Part shown: piece by piece, positions 1 through 5,398 of the stretch
How positions within the stretch are numbered: the stretch's first letter is position 1
Layout: each line of letters opens with the position of its first letter
Assembly: GCA_031550755.1 (NCBI GenBank)
Contig: JAVBOJ010000103.1
Location: 1 to 8,560, forward strand
Source: JAVBOJ01 sp031550755
Lineage (GTDB): Bacteria; Bacillota; Clostridia; Oscillospirales; UBA929
Direction of reading: 5' to 3'
DNA length: 8,560 nt
Made by a program: the position numbers and the translations under genes
Notes under the pieces: model-generated
The model's database searches: none
The model's input: only the letters and a program-made list of their open reading frames with translations
What the model was told of the DNA's origin: nothing

Positions 1-220
1 TCGGTTCGGCGGTCATGACGGTGCGGCCCGAGCCGGATTGGGGCAGCTCATCGCGCGCCCGTTCGCGGCGGTTGGGATTTTCGATGTTGGGGATGACCAG
101 AGTCTCCATAAAACGCTTGATAAAGGTGGATTTGCCGGTACGCACCGGCCCGACCACGCCGATATAGATGTCCCCGTCGGTACGCTGCGAAATATCTTCA
201 TAAATGCTGCGGTTTTCCAC
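1..220 (-). CDS. spoIVA: Stage IV sporulation protein A, N-terminal part (runs off the window)
   Basis: SpoIVA is the ATPase that polymerises on the outer forespore membrane in the mother cell and forms the base on which the spore coat is built. Only the first 73 codons are present; the gene continues past base 1. The visible part starts VENRSIYEDISQRTDGDIYI, followed by a Walker A loop GPVRTGKS (residues 24-31), then FIKRFMETLVIPNI and RARDELPQSGSGRTVMTAEP. This matches, from memory, the start of Bacillus and clostridial SpoIVA almost block for block. The start is GTG at 220-218, with GAAGGGGG eight bases upstream as ribosome site. It lies 142 bases downstream of the SipL-type gene on the same strand. 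I see no convincing promoter in that gap, so it may be read from the sipL promoter, but this is inference. The identification is firm. Confidence 0.95.
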   Translation of the reverse strand, partial: MENRSIYEDISQRTDGDIYIGVVGPVRTGKSTFIKRFMETLVIPNIENPNRRERARDELPQSGSGRTVMTAEP

Positions 221-295
221 GGTGGATTCCCCCTTCAAGAGTATCTCTTTTAAAAACTGAGGTTTTCAAAAGATGAAGAATAAGGATGTTGCTGC

Positions 296-312
296 GGGCC
301 AATGAATGGCCC
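296..312. repeat. Small hairpin in the sipL-spoIVA gap
   Basis: GGGCCA (296-301) and TGGCCC (307-312) form a 6-bp stem with loop ATGAA; the flanking TTGC (290s) and GCAA (316-319) could extend it with an internal bulge. It sits directly beside the repeat element at 321-353, and the two may be parts of one intergenic repeat. There is no T-tract on either side, so it is not an obvious terminator. It would be part of the spoIVA leader if the message is read through from sipL. Confidence 0.5.
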
Positions 313-320
313 TTCGCAAC

Positions 321-353
321 GGTTTATCCGTAGGGGCGAACTGCGTTCGCCCG
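321..353. repeat. Dispersed palindromic repeat, copy 1
   Basis: The segment GGTTTATCCGTAGGGGCG (321-338) is followed by a perfect hairpin: GGGCGAA (334-340), loop CTGCG, TTCGCCC (346-352). The same left end, GGTTTATCC then GTAGGGGCG, recurs at 7071-7090 with two extra T bases. Intergenic GTAGGGGCG palindromes of this kind resemble REP-like elements. It lies ten bases beyond the sipL stop codon and could end or protect that message, but there is no U-tract. Confidence 0.6.
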
Positions 354-362
354 CTAATAGTG

Positions 363-1892
363 TTACCGTCTCCGCGGAATCAGCAGCAGCCGCCCCTGAG
401 AGAGCTCCTCTTTTTCCTCCAGGGCATTGGCCCGGGCGATATCGGCGCAGGTGGTGTTGTGTTTTTTGGCGATGTCCCAGAGGGTTTCGCCGAGCTGACA
501 GCGGCGCAAAACCACCGACGGCCGGTTTGCGTGGTCTTTGGGAGAATTGAGATCCACATTGATGGCGCCCACCGCCGAAAAATGGCTGGGCTGTGTGACC
601 ATCACATCGAAATCCACCGAGAAACGCGCCTCGATGCCCTCGTGGGTGGCACCGGCCAGCACCTCGGCGGCGACCTGCGCCGCGGCGCGGCAGCGGCTTC
701 CGGCGGGCGCTTCGAGGGAGTATTCCACCGGGAGGCGGCGGGACAGGGCATAGTACTCCTGATCCTCACCTATGTAAATGACCTTGAGCAGGGCGTCGGT
801 GCGCAGGATGACGCGGTTTTCCTCCTCCAGCGTCTGCACCGGACCCAAAAACACCTGCGCGTCCATCACCGAATGCACCGGCTGTCCGGCCTCGACCATT
901 TCCCGCACGGCTTGGCGGCGGGTCGATTTGTCCAGCAGATGGCTGACTTCCACCGCGTGGAATTCGGGCAGCAGGTCATAGGAGGTGGAGTAGGCGTCGG
1001 CCAGCGCCATGATTTTGTGATCCATCGAGGCGCGCGCCTGCGCGTCAATTTGGAGGCTGACCGAAATCAGGCGCGACTCGCCCGACAGCCCGGCGCGCAG
1101 CTCCATATCCAGCCCCGTGAGGGTCAGATCCACCGCGCAGTCGCAGCCGTCCTCCAGACGCTCCATCTCCAAAATCTGCGAGAAGGGAAGCTCCTGTTCC
1201 ACCGAGGCCAGCGCCCCGTCGCCAAGATACAGCACCTTGGCCACAGCCGCGCCTTTGAGCACAAGCTTGTTGCCGATGGGCTTGACGTCCTGCGTGAGCA
1301 GCTTTACGTCGGCCTTTAGGATCTCCGAGGCGGCCGGCCGGCTGCCGGGGATCTCCATTTCGTCCACCACGGAAAAAACCTTGTCCCGCAGCGCCACGGG
1401 CATATAGGCGCTCTGGGCGTCCACCCGCGTCTGCACCGAGGCCTCGGCGGGATCCTGTACGCCCTCGCAGACCGTCCAGTCCTGTGCGCCGAAGACCGAG
1501 ACCTCCAGCTGCACGCTGACGGCGACCTGCACCTTGCGGGGGTTCATGGTGCGCGCCTCGGCGGAGAGCAGGGAGACCTTGGCGGTGACCTTGCAGTCCG
1601 GACCGACGTTCCGACCTTCGAACACATGGGAAAAGGGGAGAGATACATCCATTTTGCGCAGGCCCCTTGCTCCCTCGGGCACGTACAAAACGGTGGCGCG
1701 CACCATGCCGAAAACCTCGGCGGCGCCGTCGCGCGCGTTTTTGTCCTTGACGACCGAAAGCCCCGATGTGTCCACGATACGGAGGATATCCGGGAACATA
1801 TCGGGTACGATGATGTCGGCCGATTCTTCCTTGGTGACGCTGCCTTCCAGCACCGTTTCAAAATAACGAATGGTCCGTTTGTTGAGTTCCAT
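363..1892 (-). CDS. sipL: SPOCS (DUF3794) and LysM domain protein, SipL-type coat morphogenetic factor
   Basis: This 509-residue protein has the build of clostridial SipL, the SpoIVA-binding partner that replaces Bacillus SpoVID in fixing the coat to the forespore. Three SPOCS/DUF3794-like beta units are visible, at about residues 58-135, 208-287 and 362-433; the last two contain KVLYLGDG and KVIYIGED, each followed by a short LPFS- or LPVEYS-like strand. A C-terminal LysM follows at about 462-507, with LGETLWDIAKKHNTTCADIA and a final LLLIPRRR. No signal peptide is seen, as expected for a mother-cell cytosolic protein. The ATG at 1892 is preceded by AAGGAGAGG with good spacing. A sigma-E-like promoter lies at 1928-1957, and spoIVA follows on the same strand. 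The length is close to the roughly 520 residues I recall for C. difficile SipL. A general SPOCS/LysM protein of other function is possible, but the spoIVA neighbour argues for SipL. Confidence 0.88.
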   Translation of the reverse strand: MELNKRTIRYFETVLEGSVTKEESADIIVPDMFPDILRIVDTSGLSVVKDKNARDGAAEVFGMVRATVLYVPEGARGLRKMDVSLPFSHVFEGRNVGPDCKVTAKVSLLSAEARTMNPRKVQVAVSVQLEVSVFGAQDWTVCEGVQDPAEASVQTRVDAQSAYMPVALRDKVFSVVDEMEIPGSRPAASEILKADVKLLTQDVKPIGNKLVLKGAAVAKVLYLGDGALASVEQELPFSQILEMERLEDGCDCAVDLTLTGLDMELRAGLSGESRLISVSLQIDAQARASMDHKIMALADAYSTSYDLLPEFHAVEVSHLLDKSTRRQAVREMVEAGQPVHSVMDAQVFLGPVQTLEEENRVILRTDALLKVIYIGEDQEYYALSRRLPVEYSLEAPAGSRCRAAAQVAAEVLAGATHEGIEARFSVDFDVMVTQPSHFSAVGAINVDLNSPKDHANRPSVVLRRCQLGETLWDIAKKHNTTCADIARANALEEKEELSQGRLLLIPRRR

Positions 1893-1994
1893 GTTACCCT
1901 CTCCTTACAGCAGCTCGTTTCTGTACGAGTATATGGCCCGGGACGGGCCAATATGCCAAGGAAAAGGACAGAGAATCAAATCAAACGGACCATT
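1869..1994. repeat. 13-bp perfect inverted repeat enclosing the sipL start
   Basis: AATGGTCCGTTTG at 1869-1881 lies inside the first codons of sipL, and its exact complement CAAACGGACCATT is at 1982-1994 in the spoVM-sipL gap. The 100-base interior holds the sipL promoter, ribosome site and start codon. A message read through from spoVM could fold on it; one starting at the sipL promoter would lack the upstream arm. Confidence 0.6.
1928..1957 (-). promoter_or_regulatory. Sigma-E-like promoter of sipL
   Basis: On the minus strand GGCATATT (1957-1950) and CATATACT (1935-1928) are separated by exactly 14 bases. This closely resembles the Bacillus sigma-E pattern (-35 near GTCATATT, -10 near CATACAAT, spacing about 14). 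Transcription would start near 1921, giving a leader of about 28 bases with the AAGGAGAGG ribosome site. The spacer contains a 7-bp inverted repeat, TGGCCCG tcc CGGGCCA. Known sipL, spoIVA and spoVM genes belong to the sigma-E regulon, which fits. Confidence 0.7.
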
Positions 1995-2021
1995 GGGCAG
2001 TCAGAAACTGCGGCGCGGGAT

Positions 2022-2102
2022 TCAGGCGATGCGCCGGAAGCCGAACAGGGCGCGCAAAAGACCGCGCAGAAATCGGGGGGAATTGACGACAACCACTTTC
2101 AA
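2022..2102 (-). CDS. spoVM: SpoVM-like amphipathic membrane-curvature peptide
   Basis: This 26-codon gene is easily missed because it is tiny and starts with TTG (2102-2100). An AAGGGTGG ribosome site (2118-2111) lies eight bases upstream. The peptide runs (M)KVVVVNSP then RFLRGLLRALFGFRRIA. It aligns without gaps to Bacillus subtilis SpoVM (also 26 residues, recalled from memory), sharing K2, P9, F11, L12, G14, R17, A18, G21 and R24. The Pro at position 9, which sets the helix break in SpoVM, is kept. In Bacillus this peptide inserts shallowly into the convex forespore membrane and recruits SpoIVA. Here it sits two genes upstream of spoIVA and just before sipL, which strongly supports the call. 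Position 13 is Arg instead of Gly, adding positive charge. The stop is 24 bases closer to sipL than the upstream 49-codon gene's spacing would suggest for a separate unit, so the two small genes are probably cotranscribed. Confidence 0.82.
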   Translation of the reverse strand: MKVVVVNSPRFLRGLLRALFGFRRIA

Positions 2103-2126
2103 AAAAAGCACCACCCTTATACAATT

Positions 2127-2276
2127 CTAACAGCATCGGAGCAGACGGAGTCCGACAAAGATGACGGCGGCGGCCAACAGGAAGGAGACAAAGATCGGGA
2201 AGAGAAGCGCGGCGAGGATCAGGCCGGCACCGAAGGCCATGGCGGCCAGTCCCAGACAATATTTCCGGCGAAACAT
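2127..2276 (-). CDS. Small hydrophobic protein of 49 residues, unknown function
   Basis: The frame opens at ATG 2276-2274 and closes with TAG at 2129-2127. AAAGGCGG lies seven bases upstream as a reasonable ribosome site. The protein starts MFRRKYCLGLAAMAF, is almost wholly hydrophobic from residue 7 to 45 (Ala/Leu/Ile/Phe/Val rich, with a Pro at 27), and ends RLLRCC. It could form two short membrane spans or a hairpin, with basic residues at both ends. The stop codon lies 24 bases before the SpoVM-like start, so the two genes probably share a message. I do not recognise a named family. Cotranscription with spoVM suggests, but does not show, a role at the forespore or mother-cell membrane. 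The hydrophobic pattern, ribosome site and operon spacing make it more likely real than chance. Confidence 0.68.
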   Translation of the reverse strand: MFRRKYCLGLAAMAFGAGLILAALLFPIFVSFLLAAAVIFVGLRLLRCC

Positions 2277-2308
2277 AGGGCGTCCGCCTTTCTGTTATTT
2301 TCTACTTC

Positions 2309-2337
2309 AGTATACGACGGAAAAGGAGAATTGTTCA
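2309..2337 (-). promoter_or_regulatory. Candidate promoter for the 49-residue gene and spoVM
   Basis: On the minus strand TGAACA (2337-2332) and TATACT (2314-2309) are 17 bases apart, a vegetative sigma-A-like layout with four and five of six consensus bases. Transcription would start near 2302, about 26 bases before the ATG. The CGTATACT around the -10 differs by one base from the -10 of the sipL promoter, but no sigma-E -35 sits at the matching distance, so the sigma factor is undecided. Confidence 0.4.
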
Positions 2338-2347
2338 CCAAAAACGT

Positions 2348-2379
2348 AAAAAAATTGGTTGTCAGACAGACAACCAATT
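2348..2379 (-). terminator. Rho-independent terminator of the HAD phosphatase gene
   Basis: On the minus strand AATTGGTTGTC (2379-2369), loop TGTCT and GACAACCAATT (2363-2353) form a perfect 11-bp stem, followed by a run of T (2354-2348). The TGA stop codon of the phosphatase gene (2364-2362) lies at the loop/stem junction, so the gene's last codons form half of the terminator. It separates this gene from the downstream sporulation cluster. Confidence 0.85.
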
Positions 2380-3024
2380 GAATACCAATTTCCAATTCAC
2401 CTCATCAAACGCGTCAAACGCGCCGTCGGCCAAGGGTGTGAGATTCAGGCCGTGGCGGTTGGTGCCGGTGAAGGCAAACGCCGACATTCCGGCGGCCTTG
2501 GCCGCCCGCAGCCCGTTTTCCGAATCCTCCAGCACGAGGCAGTCCCGCGGCAAAACGCCCAGCTTTTCGGCCGTCAGCAGAAAAATATCGGGCCAGGGCT
2601 TGCCCAGCGTGACGTCGTCGCCGGTGACGATTTGCTCCATAAACGCGTTCAGCCCAAAGGTCTCGGCCACATACGCCACCATGCCGCGCGGCGAGGAGGA
2701 GGCAATGGCCAGCCGCGCACCGGCGGCCTTGAGCCTTGCCAGCCAATCGGGCACGCCGGGGATCAAGCCCTTGACCGACGCGCGTAGGCCGCGCATCAGC
2801 CCGGCGAGATAGAGCTCGATGAGCTCGTCCTCGGTCTCGCAGAGAGCGGGATGCCATTCCTTGATGCGCCGGGCGACCACCCGGCCCGACGAGCCGGTGA
2901 TGGCGAAGATTTCGCGCGCACCGAACGGAATGCCGAGGGCGGCAAACATTTTTTTGTCCTCCTCGATATATCCCGGCTCGCTGTCGATGAGCACGCCGTC
3001 CATGTCGAAAATAACCGCTTTCAA
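2362..3024 (-). CDS. HAD-superfamily sugar-phosphate phosphatase / phosphoglucomutase-like hydrolase
   Basis: This 220-residue protein has all four HAD motifs in order. Motif I is FDMDGVL, with nucleophile D7 and D9. Motif II is ASSS, near residues 108-111. Motif III is the Lys in LGKPWPDIF (K142). Motif IV is VLEDSENG (E166, D167). A helical cap lies between motif I and II (about 16-85), as in the beta-phosphoglucomutase / GPH subfamily. Such enzymes hydrolyse or isomerise phosphorylated sugars or glycolate; the substrate cannot be read from the sequence. The start is TTG at 3024-3022, because GGAGAG lies just upstream and the motif I strand begins at residue 3. Longer in-frame starts would run into the divergent lipoprotein gene. 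It stands alone, closed by a terminator overlapping its stop. A TATTAT -10 at 3069-3064 is a possible promoter. Confidence 0.87.
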   Translation of the reverse strand: MKAVIFDMDGVLIDSEPGYIEEDKKMFAALGIPFGAREIFAITGSSGRVVARRIKEWHPALCETEDELIELYLAGLMRGLRASVKGLIPGVPDWLARLKAAGARLAIASSSPRGMVAYVAETFGLNAFMEQIVTGDDVTLGKPWPDIFLLTAEKLGVLPRDCLVLEDSENGLRAAKAAGMSAFAFTGTNRHGLNLTPLADGAFDAFDEVNWKLVFNWLSV

Positions 3025-3039
3025 GGAATCTCTCCATTC

Positions 3040-3069
3040 TTGCGCATCGGGCGTTTTTGTGACATAATA
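3040..3069 (+). promoter_or_regulatory. Promoter of the lipoprotein gene, with overlapping minus-strand -10
   Basis: TTGCGC (3040-3045) and CATAAT (3063-3068) are 17 bases apart, with TG just before the -10 (an extended -10). Transcription would start near 3075. On the minus strand the same bases read TATTAT (3069-3064), a plausible -10 for the phosphatase gene, though its -35 is weak. The two divergent genes may therefore share one symmetric -10 region. Confidence 0.55.
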
Positions 3070-3097
3070 GGAAAAACGCGACAAAGTGGTGCTTGTG

Positions 3098-4336
3098 ATG
3101 AAAAAAGTATTGTGTTTATGTCTGGCCGCGGCGCTGTGTCTGCTCGGCGGCTGCGCGAGACTGCTGCTGCGCGAGTACGCCGTCTCGTCGCCCCATGCGG
3201 AGCAGCGGCCGGTGGGCAGCAAGGAGGACACGCTGGAAGCGCGCAATTATGTAGACCTGAAAAACGCCCTGCTGCAGCTCGTGCGCGCCGGCAGCGAGAC
3301 CGGCAAAATCCGCCTGTACGATTTCTCGGGCGAGATCAACCGCGAGGTGTCGCGGGCGTGTCAGGAGGTTCTGCGCGAGCCGATCGGCGCGTGGGCGGTC
3401 GATTATATGTCTCCGGAGTACACCGTCCTGCCCGGTTATACCGAACTGGAAATTTCGGTGTTTTATCAGCCGGGGCGCAGCGTCAACATCCCGGTGCTGG
3501 CGGGGCGGGCAGAGCTGGGCGAAACGCTGAAGGCGTCGTTACGGGGTTTCGACACGCAGCTCGTGGTGGAGCTGGGGTATTATGACCCCGACTCCTCGGG
3601 CTGGAGCGCCGCCGAGCTGCCGCTGTCGGTCTATCGCGACAACGCCGCCTTTGCAGTGGGCGAGCCGGCCGTGACGGTGGCGCTGTATCCCGACAGCGGC
3701 TACCGCCGCATTTTGGCCTACTCCTTTGTCTGGCCGGACTCCGCCTTGGCGTTGCGCACGCGGGTGGCGCAGGCCGAACGCGCCTGTGAGGAAATTGTGG
3801 CCGATCTGCCGGCGGGGCTTACCGAGCCGCAGACGGCGCTCTGGCTGTATGACGCGCTGATGGCGCGGGTCATCTATGATGAGGAGGCCGCCCGGGCTTT
3901 GCGGGAGGGGGCCGTGTACCACGGCAACGCCGGCAATCTGTACGGTGCGCTGGTGGAAGAAACCGCGCTGCCCGAGGGCTACGCGCTGGCCTACAAACAG
4001 CTCTGCGACACGGCGGGTCTGCGCTGCGCCGTTGTGGCGGGCGCACGTGGCGGCGACGCCCACACCTGGAATATTATCCGGCTGGAGGGCGCATGGTATC
4101 ATGTGGACTCCGCCGCCGACGACCGGGGCGAGACGCCCGCGCACGACTGGTTTTTGCAGCCGGACGAGGTGATGCAGGAAACTTACGGCTGGAACCACGC
4201 GACGACCTCGCGCTGCAATTCGACGGCGCTGACGTACGCCGATCTGCGTGCCGAAATGGAGCAGCTGGGGCTTGTGGAACCGCCGGTCAGCGCGACGGGC
4301 GAGGAAACCGAGGAGACCGCACTGGTGGAAGAGTAG
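3098..4336 (+). CDS. Lipoprotein with a transglutaminase-like domain lacking the catalytic Cys
   Basis: This 412-residue protein begins MKKVLCLCLAAALCLLGGC, a signal peptide with lipobox LGGC and lipidated C19, so it should be anchored to the outer face of the membrane. Residues about 30-220 form an N-terminal region I do not recognise. Residues about 240-360 match the transglutaminase-like fold: LYGALVEETALPEGYALAYK, then LCDTAGLRC, DAHTWNIIRLEGAWYHVDSAADD. In active members the third block reads close to GxVCxGYA. Here the Cys position is Pro (P292), while the His (H322) and Asp (D337) of the triad remain. It is probably a non-catalytic, binding or structural version, or uses another residue. 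The ATG at 3098 was chosen because AAAGTGGTG lies six bases before it; the GTG at 3086 falls inside that ribosome site. It is monocistronic and faces a convergent kinase gene. The Glu-rich tail is probably disordered. Confidence 0.85.
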   Translation: MKKVLCLCLAAALCLLGGCARLLLREYAVSSPHAEQRPVGSKEDTLEARNYVDLKNALLQLVRAGSETGKIRLYDFSGEINREVSRACQEVLREPIGAWAVDYMSPEYTVLPGYTELEISVFYQPGRSVNIPVLAGRAELGETLKASLRGFDTQLVVELGYYDPDSSGWSAAELPLSVYRDNAAFAVGEPAVTVALYPDSGYRRILAYSFVWPDSALALRTRVAQAERACEEIVADLPAGLTEPQTALWLYDALMARVIYDEEAARALREGAVYHGNAGNLYGALVEETALPEGYALAYKQLCDTAGLRCAVVAGARGGDAHTWNIIRLEGAWYHVDSAADDRGETPAHDWFLQPDEVMQETYGWNHATTSRCNSTALTYADLRAEMEQLGLVEPPVSATGEETEETALVEE

Positions 4337-4365
4337 GGACGGCACGCACGCTCGGCCTCGCGGGC

Positions 4366-4447
4366 GGCAAAATACGCCTGCTCGCTGGCCAAAATGCCGC
4401 GGCGCGTTGCGCCGCCTGTTTTTGGCATCGCTCGCGCGTATTTTGCC
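4366..4447. repeat. Imperfect long palindrome between convergent genes
   Basis: Outer arms GGCAAAATACGC (4366-4377) and GCGTATTTTGCC (4436-4447) are exact 12-bp complements. Inside them GCCAAAA (4388-4394) pairs with TTTTGGC (4420-4426), and the centre is a GC-rich 7-bp hairpin. The CTGCTCG and CGCTCGC segments between the arms do not pair well. The structure fills most of the 135-base convergent gap and looks like a terminator merged with, or derived from, a palindromic repeat. Confidence 0.6.
4388..4426. terminator. Terminator-like hairpin, likely for the lipoprotein gene
   Basis: GCGGCGC (4399-4405), loop GTT and GCGCCGC (4409-4415) form a strong stem followed by CTGTTTTT on the plus strand, as in an intrinsic terminator for the lipoprotein gene ending at 4336. 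On the minus strand the same stem is followed, after a few bases, by TTTT, so weaker ending of the kinase message is possible too. Confidence 0.6.
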
Positions 4448-4471
4448 TGCTCGGCCGGCTCGCGCGTGGAC

Positions 4472-5302
4472 TCACGCTTGGGCGATTCTCCCCAGCAGCA
4501 GCTCAAACGGCACGCCCTCGTTGCGCGAGATGCCCATGGAAAAGGCCAGCGCGGCGCAGTCATGCACGAAATCGCAGGCTTTGCCCACGGCGCTCTCCAG
4601 CGCGTCGCCGCGCAGCAAAAAGCCCAGCAGCACACTGGAATAGAGGTCGCCCGTGCCGTGGTATTCCTGCCCGGCGAAGGGACGCACCACCTCGCCGTAT
4701 TCGCCGGATTTGGCGTCAAACCAGGCGGTGGTCACATGCCCCTCGGGCCGGCGGATGCCGGTGACGACGACCGAACGGCGGCCGCCGTCGGACAAATCTT
4801 TCAGCAGGGCGGGCAGGTCGGCCGGCTGGGGATCGTACGAGCGATCCAGCAGCAGCGCCGCCTCGGTCAGATTGGGCGTGATGAGGTCGGCCTCGGCGGC
4901 CAGCGAGCCCATCCGGCGGCACATCTCGGGCGTGTAGGTTTTATAGGACTTCCCGTCGTCGCCCATGACCGGGTCGATGAGGACAAACGCGCCCTTGCGG
5001 CGCTCGCGGCGGGCGAAATTCTGTACAATATCAATCTGCTCGGCGCTGCCCAAAAACCCGGTATACACCGCGTCAAACTTGACGTCCAGCGTCTCCCAGT
5101 GGGAAAGCGACGGCTCCATGGCATCAGTGAGGTCACGGAAGTAAAACCCCTCATAGCCGGTGTGGGAGGACAAATAGGCGCAGGGCAGGGTGTTGCAGCG
5201 CACGCCCATGGCCGAGAGCACGGGGATGACTTCGGACAGGGAGCACAGGCCGATGCCGGACAGGTCGTGGATGGCGGCTACGCGTGGAAACTTGGTCATC
5301 AT
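4472..5302 (-). CDS. pdxK: Pyridoxal/pyridoxine/pyridoxamine kinase
   Basis: This enzyme phosphorylates B6 vitamers with ATP in the salvage route to pyridoxal 5'-phosphate, in the cytosol. The 276-residue protein has the features of the Firmicute PdxK/ThiD-like ribokinase fold: an N-terminal substrate region AAIHDLSGIGLCSL and LSSHTG (residues about 9-49), DPVMGDDGKSY (110-120), TPNLTEA (142-148), and the ATP site YHGTGDLYSSVLLGFLLRG (214-232), with D219 as the probable catalytic base in GTGD. Length is normal. Two ATGs stand in tandem (5302 and 5299); AAAGGAG lies five or eight bases upstream respectively, so either could be used. A strong promoter lies at 5331-5359. The gene is single, convergent with the lipoprotein and divergent from the deacetylase. 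Substrate preference among vitamers is not readable; an HMP-type kinase is less likely given the motifs. Confidence 0.9.
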   Translation of the reverse strand: MMTKFPRVAAIHDLSGIGLCSLSEVIPVLSAMGVRCNTLPCAYLSSHTGYEGFYFRDLTDAMEPSLSHWETLDVKFDAVYTGFLGSAEQIDIVQNFARRERRKGAFVLIDPVMGDDGKSYKTYTPEMCRRMGSLAAEADLITPNLTEAALLLDRSYDPQPADLPALLKDLSDGGRRSVVVTGIRRPEGHVTTAWFDAKSGEYGEVVRPFAGQEYHGTGDLYSSVLLGFLLRGDALESAVGKACDFVHDCAALAFSMGISRNEGVPFELLLGRIAQA

Positions 5303-5329
5303 GATTTCTCCTTTTCGATTTGCTTCCGA

Positions 5330-5359
5330 TATTATATCCTGTCGCGCCGCCATGCGCAA
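5330..5359 (-). promoter_or_regulatory. Sigma-A-type promoter of pdxK with overlapping plus-strand -10
   Basis: On the minus strand TTGCGC (5359-5354) and a consensus TATAAT (5336-5331) are 17 bases apart, giving a start near 5324 and a leader of about 22 bases. The -35 hexamer and next two bases (TTGCGCAT) are the same as at the lipoprotein promoter. On the plus strand TATTAT (5330-5335) overlaps this -10 and could serve the deacetylase operon, although no good plus-strand -35 is seen. Confidence 0.7.
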
Positions 5360-5398
5360 CACAAATTCAAAAAGAACTTCAACTGGAAGGATTTTCAT

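Noticed and set aside
221..362. Sigma-E or sigma-A promoter directly before spoIVA
   Set aside because: A TTGAAA and GATACT pair 18 bases apart can be found, but the -10 is poor and no sigma-E boxes at correct spacing are seen.
306..1319. Long plus-strand open frame of 337 codons
   Set aside because: It lies antisense within sipL, has no recognisable domain and is His/Arg/Gly rich as expected of a shadow of a GC-rich gene.
1997..2011. Hairpin GCAGT/ACTGC after spoVM as a terminator
   Set aside because: The stem has only 5 bp and no T-tract follows on the minus strand.
1981..2259. Minus-strand 92-codon frame over spoVM and the 49-codon gene
   Set aside because: It is a different frame with an Arg/Pro-rich, non-protein-like sequence; the two smaller frames have ribosome sites and sensible proteins.
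1626..2381. Plus-strand frame of 251 codons across the sporulation cluster
   Set aside because: It is antisense to the sipL start, spoVM and the 49-codon gene, with a low-complexity Lys/Glu/Gln-rich sequence and no domain.
3025..3246. Longer N-terminus of the HAD phosphatase from ATG 3246
   Set aside because: It would overlap the divergent lipoprotein gene and its promoter, and the family begins directly at the motif I strand; TTG 3024 has a ribosome site.
4394..5398. In-frame upstream extension of the deacetylase to 580 codons
   Set aside because: It runs antisense through pdxK and low-complexity sequence; the signal peptide and ribosome site place the start at 5399.
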